From Lacticaseibacillus porcinae (GTDB taxonomy: Bacteria; Bacillota; Bacilli; Lactobacillales; Lactobacillaceae), in assembly GCF_003946305.1 (NCBI RefSeq), contig NZ_RHNS01000007.1, forward strand, positions 79,376 through 143,375: 64,000 nucleotides of DNA. The letters run 5' to 3'. The notes beneath the pieces are model-generated. The model searched no databases and was not told the origin of the DNA. It saw nothing but the letters and a program-made list of their open reading frames with translations. Of this stretch, positions 57,384 through 64,000 are shown one piece after another. The position numbers and the translations under genes are program-made. Each line of letters begins with the position of its first letter. Positions within the stretch are counted from its first letter, which is position 1.

Positions 57384-58433
57384 TCACGGACGGCTTGCCG
57401 CCAGTTTATGCACACTATCAACGTACCATTCCAATGACTTTAACCACTGCCATCCTTGGTCAGTGCGCTGCAAATACCCATTTTGCATCAAAAGTTCTAA
57501 CCACACCGTTGCCACTGTGGTCACTATTGCGCGATTATCAACCAGCGGGGTCAGCGCTGAAGTCACCTGCTCATGCCAAAAATTCTGATTCATTTCCCGG
57601 GAAATATCACCACCTTGAAAGGTCAATAACCATTTCGCGCGCAGCTGCCATTCTAAAGTTCTCAACCCGATCAACGCAGTCAAATGCTCATGCACTAGCC
57701 AAGGTAATCCGCTCATGTGTTTACCTTGGGCGTATGCCATTTGTTGTAAGGCCATGACCTGCCGTTCACGATAATGGAGTGCATTGTCAATCAACCTGAC
57801 GATTTTTTGGTGTGATTGGGCGACGCGAACTTGACGCATGTGCATCGGACCGTGACTGAAGCGTTGCACCTCAAAATATCCCATCCGTGCTTGCCACAAT
57901 TCGAGAAAGCTCGAACCATCGCTATACCACAAATGATACCCATGGGTTTCGTCCCAACGCAAAAACTTTGCTTGCATGTTCCCTGGTCGCTGACTGTAAT
58001 AATGCGGGCCGAGGATCCAAATCACTTCCAAACCTATACTTGCATACCCTTTGGTGCGTTCTTTTAAACGCTGAGGTTTTAATGGGCTGCATTGAAATTC
58101 TAGAATCAACGTGCGATCAGCCTTTTGCCACACCACATCAGCGCGTTGGCGGATTTCTGGGTAATACACTTCCAGCGTTACCGCATATCCGAGTTGTTCG
58201 CCTAACTGCATCAACCACTGCTTGCCTTGTAAATGAATGGTACTTTCCCCTTCACTGTCCACATCACACGCCGGACCGATATGCGCGAAATGCGCCGGCA
58301 TCACTTGACCGTTTTTAATCCGCACCGGTTCGCGACAAGCCGGGCATAAATACGTCCCGCCGCGTAATTGTTCGGCTTGTTGATGATCGACTAAGGTAAT
58401 GCGTTTTTCATCTGTTGTCATCGCCACAAACAT
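57384..58433 (-). CDS. coiA: Competence protein CoiA-like
   Basis: A 349-residue protein with an N-terminal zinc-finger-like CPACREPV...HFAH motif (residues 30-50) and a nuclease-like region with the acidic EVYYPEIRQRADVVW and EFQCS motifs near 89-118. This is the CoiA pattern. CoiA is needed for DNA processing after uptake in streptococci, possibly as a recombination nuclease. Other late competence genes are not in this window. GGGGGTG precedes the ATG. Confidence 0.85.
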   Translation of the reverse strand: MFVAMTTDEKRITLVDHQQAEQLRGGTYLCPACREPVRIKNGQVMPAHFAHIGPACDVDSEGESTIHLQGKQWLMQLGEQLGYAVTLEVYYPEIRQRADVVWQKADRTLILEFQCSPLKPQRLKERTKGYASIGLEVIWILGPHYYSQRPGNMQAKFLRWDETHGYHLWYSDGSSFLELWQARMGYFEVQRFSHGPMHMRQVRVAQSHQKIVRLIDNALHYRERQVMALQQMAYAQGKHMSGLPWLVHEHLTALIGLRTLEWQLRAKWLLTFQGGDISREMNQNFWHEQVTSALTPLVDNRAIVTTVATVWLELLMQNGYLQRTDQGWQWLKSLEWYVDSVHKLAASRP

Positions 58434-58511
58434 CTTAACACCCCCTCATTAATAGATTACGCAAAACAAGGCCGTTTCATCTTTTGAAACATCGCAACAT
58501 ACTGAGCAAAC

Positions 58512-58545
58512 GAAAAAAGCCTCGATCAAATTAATGATCGAGGCT
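58512..58545 (-). terminator. Terminator after the UPF0210 gene
   Basis: AGCCTCGATCA/TGATCGAGGCT, a perfect 11-bp stem with a 6-nt loop and T6 on the minus strand. Confidence 0.85.
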
Positions 58546-58563
58546 AGACGAATCGCTTTTAAA

Positions 58564-59907
58564 TTAATTTTTGAAACTGTGGATCGGTGCGGGAATGTGA
58601 CCGCCACGGTTGATAAACACTGAAGCATCCCCAGTGTTTACTGCCATGATCGGAGCAGAGCCAAACAACCCACCAAATTCGATCGCATCGCCGACTTTTT
58701 TACCAGGAACCGGAATCACCCGGACTGCAGTGGTTTTGTTGTTGATCATCCCGATGGCTGCTTCATCAGCGATCATCCCAGAAATCGTTGTCGCCGGCGT
58801 ATCACCAGGAACTGCGATCATATCTAAGCCCACTGAGCAAACTGCAGTCATCGCTTCGAGTTTTTCTAAGGTGATATGACCCGCTTCTGCGGCTTTGATC
58901 ATGTTGGCATCTTCAGAAACGGGAATGAAGGCACCAGACAAACCGCCGACGCGTTCTGCGGCCATGACGCCACCTTTTTTTACGGCATCATTCAATAAAG
59001 CTAAGGCCGCAGTGGTACCAGGGGTGCCGACATGACTCAAGCCCATGGTTTCAAGAATTTCTGCCACTGAATCGCCTTGGGCAGGCGTTGGCGCTAATGA
59101 CAAGTCGACAATGTTAAACGGGACGCCTAAGCGATCAGCGGCGACTTTGCCGACAAATTGTCCCATGCGAGACACTTTAAACGCCGTTTTCTTAATGGTT
59201 TCACAAATCACTTCAAAGTCGGCGTCTGGTTGATCCGCAATCGCGCGTTGCACCACACCAGGGCCTGAAACCCCAGTGTTAATGGCAACATCACCTTCAG
59301 ACACACCCCAAAAGGCCCCTGCCATAAATGGATTGTCTTCCACAGCATTACAAAATACCACTAACTTCATTGCCAGCTTGGGATCAATGTCAGCGATGCG
59401 TTTCACGCATTCACCCATTAACTTCACCGCATCCATGTTCAAGCCTGAACGGGAGGCGCCGATATTGACACTAGAACAAACGCGATCGGTTGCCGCCAGC
59501 GCTGCTGGGATCTGATCGATCAACGCCAAGTCTGCTGGGGTGCATCCGTTTTGCACCGTTGCAGAAAAGCCCCCGATCAAATCGACTTCAACTGCTTTAG
59601 CAGCGTCATCCATGGCTTTGGCGATCGGCAAAAAGTCAGGTTTGGCGTCAGCGCCAGCCAGCATCGCAACAGGCGTCACTGAGATACGTTTGTTGACGAT
59701 CGGGATCCCAAATTCACTGGAGATCGCATTGGCAACTGGCACTAAGTTTTTGGCTTTCGCAACGATTTTATCGTAAACGCGTTGGGCAGTGGTCGTGGTA
59801 TCGCCGGTGATACAATCTAACAACGAGATCCCCATGGTCACAGTGCGAATATCGAGATTTTCTTCGGCGATCATTTGGATCGTTTCTTTGATCTGGTTGC
59901 TTTCCAT
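58564..59907 (-). CDS. UPF0210/DUF711 (PFL-type) protein
   Basis: A 447-residue protein of the UPF0210 family, recognisable by [14 protein letters not shown] near 19, [10 protein letters not shown] near 73, [10 protein letters not shown] near 112 and [22 protein letters not shown] near 291. The family resembles glycyl-radical-type folds, but its activity is unknown. It forms a conserved two-gene unit with the ACT-domain gene just upstream. GGAGG precedes the ATG. Confidence 0.88.
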   Translation of the reverse strand: MESNQIKETIQMIAEENLDIRTVTMGISLLDCITGDTTTTAQRVYDKIVAKAKNLVPVANAISSEFGIPIVNKRISVTPVAMLAGADAKPDFLPIAKAMDDAAKAVEVDLIGGFSATVQNGCTPADLALIDQIPAALAATDRVCSSVNIGASRSGLNMDAVKLMGECVKRIADIDPKLAMKLVVFCNAVEDNPFMAGAFWGVSEGDVAINTGVSGPGVVQRAIADQPDADFEVICETIKKTAFKVSRMGQFVGKVAADRLGVPFNIVDLSLAPTPAQGDSVAEILETMGLSHVGTPGTTAALALLNDAVKKGGVMAAERVGGLSGAFIPVSEDANMIKAAEAGHITLEKLEAMTAVCSVGLDMIAVPGDTPATTISGMIADEAAIGMINNKTTAVRVIPVPGKKVGDAIEFGGLFGSAPIMAVNTGDASVFINRGGHIPAPIHSFKN

Positions 59908-59916
59908 GTGTTCCTC

Positions 59917-60183
59917 CTAGAGTTTGTGCATCGCGTCAAAAATTTCTTGACGGGCGATTTTCACGTCAACACCGATGTCAGCGCCAAGGTCTTGTAAGTC
60001 CGCCTTGATCGCACCAAAATCACCGTCTGCTGGTAATTTCGCTAATAACATCATGGTAAACGCACCTTGCATGATTGTTTGGGACACGTCTAAAATGTTC
60101 ACATTTAACGCAGCGAGCTTGGTGGTCACTTTGGCAATGATGCCGACTTTATCTGTTCCAATTACAGTAACGATGACTTGCAT
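59917..60183 (-). CDS. ACT-domain protein (UPF0237)
   Basis: An 88-residue single ACT domain (VIVTVIGTDKVGIIAKVT at the start, NILDVSQTIM near 34). It may sense a small ligand and regulate the UPF0210 partner 9 bp downstream. The start at 60183 is chosen because AGGA lies 9 bases upstream and the ACT domain begins there; the longer frame adds an unrelated N-terminus. Confidence 0.88.
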   Translation of the reverse strand: MQVIVTVIGTDKVGIIAKVTTKLAALNVNILDVSQTIMQGAFTMMLLAKLPADGDFGAIKADLQDLGADIGVDVKIARQEIFDAMHKL

Positions 60184-60356
60184 AGGTTGAATTCCTGCCT
60201 TTTTGATTGATATTTTCAGTTTACCATAAGTGCCATCATTTTCCGGTATTAATCTAATATTGTTCGGATATTTTCTAATTTGATGACTAAAATTCAATTT
60301 CTCAGCTTGATCACCGGTAAAAAAATATGGCGTTCGCGATTGGTCTAATGAGTGAA

Positions 60357-60387
60357 TAAAAAGATATCCACAACATCTTGTGGATAT
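60357..60387 (-). terminator. Terminator after nnrD
   Basis: A perfect 10-bp stem ATATCCACAA/TTGTGGATAT with a CATC loop and a T-rich minus-strand end. Confidence 0.8.
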
Positions 60388-60393
60388 TGTGGA

Positions 60394-61218
60394 TTATTTC
60401 TGCGCCATTACTGCCATATATTGTGGTAGGCGATCGATCACTTGAGTTGGTAAAGCCACATAATGCGTTTGGGCCACAACATCGGCAACTGCGCTGTGGG
60501 TATAAACCGCAGCACCGATCGTTCTATCTGAATACTCGAATTGCCCGACAAACGCGGCAATAATCCCAGTTAACGTGTCGCCAGAGCCACCGGTTGCCAT
60601 TGCCGGTGTTCCAACAGGATTTAAATACTGCTCTTGTTCACCAAAAATTTCGGTTGCTTCAGATTTCACGATCACCACGCCAGGAATGTTAGCGGCAGCT
60701 TGCGCATTGGTTTGTGGACTTTGATCAGCGATGCGAACCCCTGACAAACGCTGCCACTCCATTTGATGCGGCGTCCAAATCAAGTGTGCGGTTGGCACTG
60801 CAAGGTGAACACGGGCGATCAAAGTGATCGCAGACCCATCAATGATCAGCGTTTGTTCCGGTTGAACCGCTGTAAAAACCCGCTTTAACAACTGCAACGC
60901 GGCTTCATCATCACCTAAACCTGGTCCGATCACCAACACATCTTGTGACGTCACTAAAGATTCAAGCTTTGGTGACGTATTTTCTAAGATCATCGCTTCA
61001 GGTAACCGCGCATGTAACGCCGAGCGATTCACGGCATCTGTCACCACACTGACTAAACCAGCCCCTGCATACACTGCCGCACTTGCCGCCATGATCGCAG
61101 CGCCACCAAATTGCGCATTGCCACCGATAATGGTCACCCGACCAAAATTACCTTTGTAACTATGCTTAGGCCGCGGTTGCACGACTTGACGGACTAAGGC
61201 TTCTGAAAGAGTTTGCAT
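60394..61218 (-). CDS. nnrD: ADP-dependent NAD(P)H-hydrate dehydratase
   Basis: Repairs damaged (hydrated) NAD(P)H. The 274-residue carbohydrate-kinase-like protein has GRVTIIGGNAQFGGAAIMAA near 26-45, GPGLGDDEAA near 98 and the C-terminal MATGGSGDTLTG near 210, typical of the YjeF C-terminal domain. It stands without the epimerase domain, as in many lactobacilli. The start at 61218 follows GAGGTGAT. Confidence 0.9.
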   Translation of the reverse strand: MQTLSEALVRQVVQPRPKHSYKGNFGRVTIIGGNAQFGGAAIMAASAAVYAGAGLVSVVTDAVNRSALHARLPEAMILENTSPKLESLVTSQDVLVIGPGLGDDEAALQLLKRVFTAVQPEQTLIIDGSAITLIARVHLAVPTAHLIWTPHQMEWQRLSGVRIADQSPQTNAQAAANIPGVVIVKSEATEIFGEQEQYLNPVGTPAMATGGSGDTLTGIIAAFVGQFEYSDRTIGAAVYTHSAVADVVAQTHYVALPTQVIDRLPQYMAVMAQK

Positions 61219-61265
61219 CGCTATCACCTCAAGCATATTGTACAACAAGTTTTTAGGCTTGGGGC

Positions 61266-61294
61266 TGGACACACTCCCTAAAGCTTGATATACT
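61266..61294 (+). promoter_or_regulatory. Promoter of tRNA-Leu
   Basis: TGGACA (61266-61271) and TATACT (61289-61294) with a 17-bp spacer, about 30 bp before the tRNA. Confidence 0.65.
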
Positions 61295-61322
61295 AGTTTT
61301 CGTTGTTAAGTTAACAACTTAT

Positions 61323-61406
61323 GCCGCAATGGCGGAATTGGCAGACGCGCAGTGTTCAGGTCGCTGTAAGGTTTTCCTTGTGCAGGTTCGACTCCTGTTT
61401 GCGGCA
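61323..61406 (+). tRNA. tRNA-Leu (anticodon CAG)
   Basis: The 7-bp acceptor stem GCCGCAA/TTGCGGC closes. The anticodon arm CAGTG-TTCAGGT-CGCTG puts CAG at 61357-61359, reading CUG. A long variable arm and a T arm (CAGG-TTCGACT-CCTG) fit a class II leucine tRNA. The CCA end is not encoded. Confidence 0.95.
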
Positions 61407-61412
61407 CTACTT

Positions 61413-61443
61413 GAGTTCAACTGAGAAGTTGAGCTCTTTTTTT
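61413..61443 (+). terminator. Terminator after tRNA-Leu
   Basis: GAGTTCAACT pairs with AGTTGAGCTC (one wobble), followed by T8. Confidence 0.8.
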
Positions 61444-61456
61444 GTCCTCAGATATT

Positions 61457-61489
61457 AAAAACGGACCAGTTTTCACTAGTCCGTTTTGA
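61457..61489 (-). terminator. Terminator after rsuA
   Basis: AAAACGGACCAGT with ACTAGTCCGTTTT (one mismatch), with T residues at the minus-strand end, directly at the rsuA stop. Confidence 0.75.
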
Positions 61490-62182
61490 TTATTCTTGTA
61501 ATAATGTCATTTCTGCTTCAGTTAAAGCGCGGTAGCTTCCCAGTGGTAGCGCCTCAGGCAACCGCAAGGCTCCCATTGATAACCGTTTAAGACTCACGAC
61601 TTCGATACCGACTGCGTGAAACATCCGTTTGACTTGATGAAACTTACCTTCATGAATCGTGATTTCAGCACTGCGCTCGCCCACAACGGTCACTTGCGCA
61701 GGGGCTGACGTGAAGTCTTTAAACACAATGCCTTGTTCCAATTGTGTGACCATATCAGCCGTGAGTGCCCCATTTAAAGTCGCCAAGTAGGTTTTATCGA
61801 CGTGTCGCTTCGGGGATAACAAAGCATGGCCTAACGCCCCATCAGTCGTCAACAATAACAACCCAGTGGTATCTTTATCTAGTCGCCCCACAGGAAATAA
61901 GCCAGGACGGCGATCTTTGGCGTCGATCAAATCTACTACTGTTCGCGCTTGTGGATCTTCTGTTGCAGTGATCACACCAGCAGGCTTATTCATGAGATAA
62001 GTGACCGCCAAATTGCCGGCAACCACCGTCCCAGATACTGTGACTTGCGATTGTTCAGCAACTGCAAAACCAGGATCGCGCACCACTTCGCCGTCAACGC
62101 TGACCGCTTTTTTCTTGATCAATTGTTTCACTTCAGCGCGACTACCAACTTGCAAATGCGCTAAATATTTATCCAGTCTCAC
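61490..62182 (-). CDS. rsuA: 16S rRNA pseudouridine synthase RsuA-like
   Basis: A 230-residue enzyme. An N-terminal S4 domain (RLDKYLAHLQVGSRAEVKQL) is followed by the catalytic-Asp motif FPVGRLDKDTTGLLLLT near 96-112 and KFHQVKRMF near 184. RsuA modifies U516 of 16S rRNA; RluB/RluE relatives are similar, so the exact base is inferred. The start is GTG after GAGGTAG. It lies 3 bp downstream of the flippase gene, so probably co-transcribed. Confidence 0.88.
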   Translation of the reverse strand: MRLDKYLAHLQVGSRAEVKQLIKKKAVSVDGEVVRDPGFAVAEQSQVTVSGTVVAGNLAVTYLMNKPAGVITATEDPQARTVVDLIDAKDRRPGLFPVGRLDKDTTGLLLLTTDGALGHALLSPKRHVDKTYLATLNGALTADMVTQLEQGIVFKDFTSAPAQVTVVGERSAEITIHEGKFHQVKRMFHAVGIEVVSLKRLSMGALRLPEALPLGSYRALTEAEMTLLQE

Positions 62183-62185
62183 ATT

Positions 62186-63823
62186 CTACCTCATATGCAA
62201 CCGACGGCGCAGGCCAGAGACGCGGGTACCAACGATCATATCCGCCAACCGCGTTTTCAAAATTGCATAGCCATATACTAAAACGCCAAGTGGCACCGCC
62301 ACTAAAATCGTGATCATCGCCGGGATCGCACGCTGGGTCCCTAACAACATGCCGATCAGCATCGCACTGCCACGCACCACGATAAACATCAACGCGGAAA
62401 AACCGCAGATCCCCACCAAACGATGCATGGTTTGGCGGGCTTTGTAGTGATAATCCACCCGCAGCGTATGTAACATCAACCAACTGGTGACGATCATCCC
62501 AGCCATTGAACTCATGGTGGGACCATACACGTTAAATGCGTAGATCATCAACCACTGCAACACGAGCTTTACCGCAAAGCCGATCACCATTTCCACAATG
62601 GCTAAGCGATTGCGGAACATCCCTTGCAAAAGTGTGGCGAGCACCGTGAACAACCCTAGCAAAATCGCCAAGAAACTCGACAACTCTAACATGTGGATCC
62701 CAAGTTCATCATACCCGTAAAACAATACATACAAAGGCTTGGCAATTGCCGCCATCCCCACAGCCGCTGGGATCATCACCAAATAAAACAACTGCAACGT
62801 ATTGGTGATCTGCGCCGCCACTTCATGTTTATCACCACGCGTTGCCGCAGCCGCTAACAGTGGCAAGGCAGTCACTGCCATGGCAACCGCTAACGAGACC
62901 ACGATCATGATCAACTTGTTGGCATTTCCAGCAAACAATGCATAGATCTCGTCTAAGCGGTGTTCTGAAACCGCGTAACGCAAGTGCATCATCGGATTAA
63001 AGGTATATTGATCGACAATGTAGTACAAGTTGATCGCCGAATCCAAAATAATAAATGGCACCGCTTGTTTGACGATATCTAATAAAATTTCTGGAATCGA
63101 AATATTTAAATTATCATCACTGGTTTCCGCTAGTTCCACAAACCGTTGGCGTTGAAACAAGAAGTACACTGCCAACAGCCCTAACCCAAACACCGCGCCA
63201 ACAAACGCGGCAAAAGTCGATTGCGACACTGCATCGACATAATTGCGGCTCCCTAAACGCATGATGATAAACGTCATCAACAACATGTAAATGATCCGCG
63301 CGACTTGTTCAATGAACTGACTAATGGCACTCGGCGCCATTTCGTTATAACCTTGAAAGAACCCGCGCATGATCGAAAGTACTGGGATCAACAGCAAAGG
63401 CCAAGCTAGCGAGCGGAAGATCTGTGTCAACGCTGGATCATGGACTGCTAAGATCGGCGCCAGAAACCACAGCGCGCCGCAAGACAACAACCCCATCCCA
63501 GTCATTAACAACAAGCCATTAAAAAATAGCCTGAGGCCAGTTTTATATTCATTCATGGCGTTGTAATGCGCCACTTGTTTAGAGATCGCACTAGGGATCC
63601 CCGCCGTTCCAATAATCAAAAACACACTATAGATCTGGTAGCCTTTGGTGAATAACGCATTCGCCGTTAAAAAGGCCGCGCCCATCCAAATGCGCCAAGG
63701 CACAATATAAATTGCCCCTAAGATCCGCGAGAAAATGCTCCCTGCAGTCATCCATGCTGAACCGCGTAGCATTTGTTCTTGGGCAGAACGCTTGGGACGT
63801 TGTGCCGATGTTTGTTTTTCCAT
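62186..63823 (-). CDS. MurJ/YtgP-like lipid II or polysaccharide flippase
   Basis: A 545-residue MOP-superfamily protein with about 14 membrane helices. It opens with a basic cytoplasmic tail and MLRGSAWMTAGSIFSRILGAIY, typical of YtgP-type proteins. YtgP of streptococci and MurJ of Bacillus flip lipid II. Because the window also has a dedicated Wzx near the EPS genes, this one is more likely the peptidoglycan flippase. GGAG lies somewhat far upstream of the ATG (about 13 bases), so the start is probable, not certain. Confidence 0.85.
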   Translation of the reverse strand: MEKQTSAQRPKRSAQEQMLRGSAWMTAGSIFSRILGAIYIVPWRIWMGAAFLTANALFTKGYQIYSVFLIIGTAGIPSAISKQVAHYNAMNEYKTGLRLFFNGLLLMTGMGLLSCGALWFLAPILAVHDPALTQIFRSLAWPLLLIPVLSIMRGFFQGYNEMAPSAISQFIEQVARIIYMLLMTFIIMRLGSRNYVDAVSQSTFAAFVGAVFGLGLLAVYFLFQRQRFVELAETSDDNLNISIPEILLDIVKQAVPFIILDSAINLYYIVDQYTFNPMMHLRYAVSEHRLDEIYALFAGNANKLIMIVVSLAVAMAVTALPLLAAAATRGDKHEVAAQITNTLQLFYLVMIPAAVGMAAIAKPLYVLFYGYDELGIHMLELSSFLAILLGLFTVLATLLQGMFRNRLAIVEMVIGFAVKLVLQWLMIYAFNVYGPTMSSMAGMIVTSWLMLHTLRVDYHYKARQTMHRLVGICGFSALMFIVVRGSAMLIGMLLGTQRAIPAMITILVAVPLGVLVYGYAILKTRLADMIVGTRVSGLRRRLHMR

Positions 63824-63932
63824 TTATGCTACGCCGCTCCTATCAATGCACTATCCTTTACAGTTTAATTGATATTTGCAGGTGATTCAACGACAGAACG
63901 ACAAACGTCATTGATTTTCCACGAGTCAAAAA

Positions 63933-64000
63933 CCACCCGTTAAACGGGTGGCTTGCTCTGGGGCTATAAGCCCCCGTTACCGGCAGCGTCTCAAGGCGCT
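63933..64000 (-). mobile_element. Partial end of an IS200/IS605-type element
   Basis: Three hairpins in 68 bp up to the window edge: CCACCCGTT-A-AACGGGTGG (63933-63951), GGGGCT-ATA-AGCCCC (63960-63974) and AGCGTC-TCAA-GGCGCT (63985-64000). This order is characteristic of the subterminal end, and of the downstream RNA, of IS200/IS605 elements carrying tnpB. If so, tnpB lies beyond 64000 on the minus strand and its omega RNA would run leftward to about 63930. The gene is not visible, so this is inferred from structure. Confidence 0.5.

Noticed and set aside
60357..60387. DnaA-box-like TATCCACA repeats as a replication origin signal
   Set aside because: The repeat is a perfect hairpin with a T tract directly after nnrD and works as a terminator. 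No dnaA, dnaN or AT-rich unwinding region is near.

Overview
The window looks like a chromosome segment of a Gram-positive lactic acid bacterium, most likely family Lactobacillaceae. The evidence is strong GGAGG-type ribosome binding sites, frequent TTG and GTG starts, the syntenic blocks ftsK-ymfF-ymfH-ymfI-rodZ-pgsA-cinA and relQ-nadK-rluD-like facing CYTH-yjbH plus coiA, GW-type cell-wall hydrolases, and a Wzx/Wzy exopolysaccharide (EPS) locus. Species cannot be fixed from the sequence alone.

Layout. Bases 1-3.5 kb hold small soluble genes: a YdeI/OmpD-associated-like protein, a flavodoxin, thiol peroxidase Tpx, and an overlapping pair of unknown genes. Bases 3.64-4.07 kb form an orphan transcription unit with a near-consensus promoter, about 400 nt of non-coding sequence rich in long-range complementarity, and a hairpin end. 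It is probably a structured RNA. A GtrB-like and a GtrA-like gene follow, then a GT-C type membrane protein (4.2-7.5 kb). Bases 7.6-22.8 kb, all on the minus strand, are a cell-surface polysaccharide locus: rmlACBD for dTDP-rhamnose, Wzx flippase, three GT2 enzymes, a GT32 enzyme, a TarI/IspD-like cytidylyltransferase with a partner dehydrogenase, a priming sugar-phosphate transferase, Wzy, a Wze-like ATPase lacking its tyrosine tail, Wzz, and a LicD phosphotransferase. It is more A+T-rich than its flanks and is split into at least two transcription units.

Bases 22.9-28.8 kb encode two paralogous secreted cell-wall hydrolases with seven GW-like modules each. One is an Amidase_2 enzyme. The other is a GH25 lysozyme whose frame is cut by an in-frame TAA between the catalytic domain and the GW tail. 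galE, a lipoprotein gene and rny (RNase Y) follow. The usual cinA-recA-rny order is broken: recA is absent and a mini-unit for a 43-residue membrane peptide stands in its place. Next come cinA, pgsA, a RodZ-like gene, ymfI, ymfH, ymfF and ftsK.

Bases 42-64 kb carry housekeeping genes: topB, trmL, a ketopantoate reductase, rlmA, corA, guaC behind candidate PurR boxes, a zinc-independent rpsN, a lone glucitol-type PTS IIA, a lactonase, uppP, cutC, the relQ/nadK/rluD-like operon, CYTH and yjbH, coiA, UPF0210 and ACT genes, nnrD, tRNA-Leu(CAG), rsuA and a MurJ/YtgP-like flippase. The right edge stops inside a hairpin-rich end typical of IS200/IS605 elements. Large palindromic repeats at 42.1-42.6 and 48.5-48.7 kb share a core and form a dispersed family. 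A separate 114-bp inverted-repeat element sits between pgsA and cinA.

The best candidates for something undescribed are the orphan structured RNA at 3.7-4.07 kb, the palindrome family, and the small membrane-peptide unit replacing recA.
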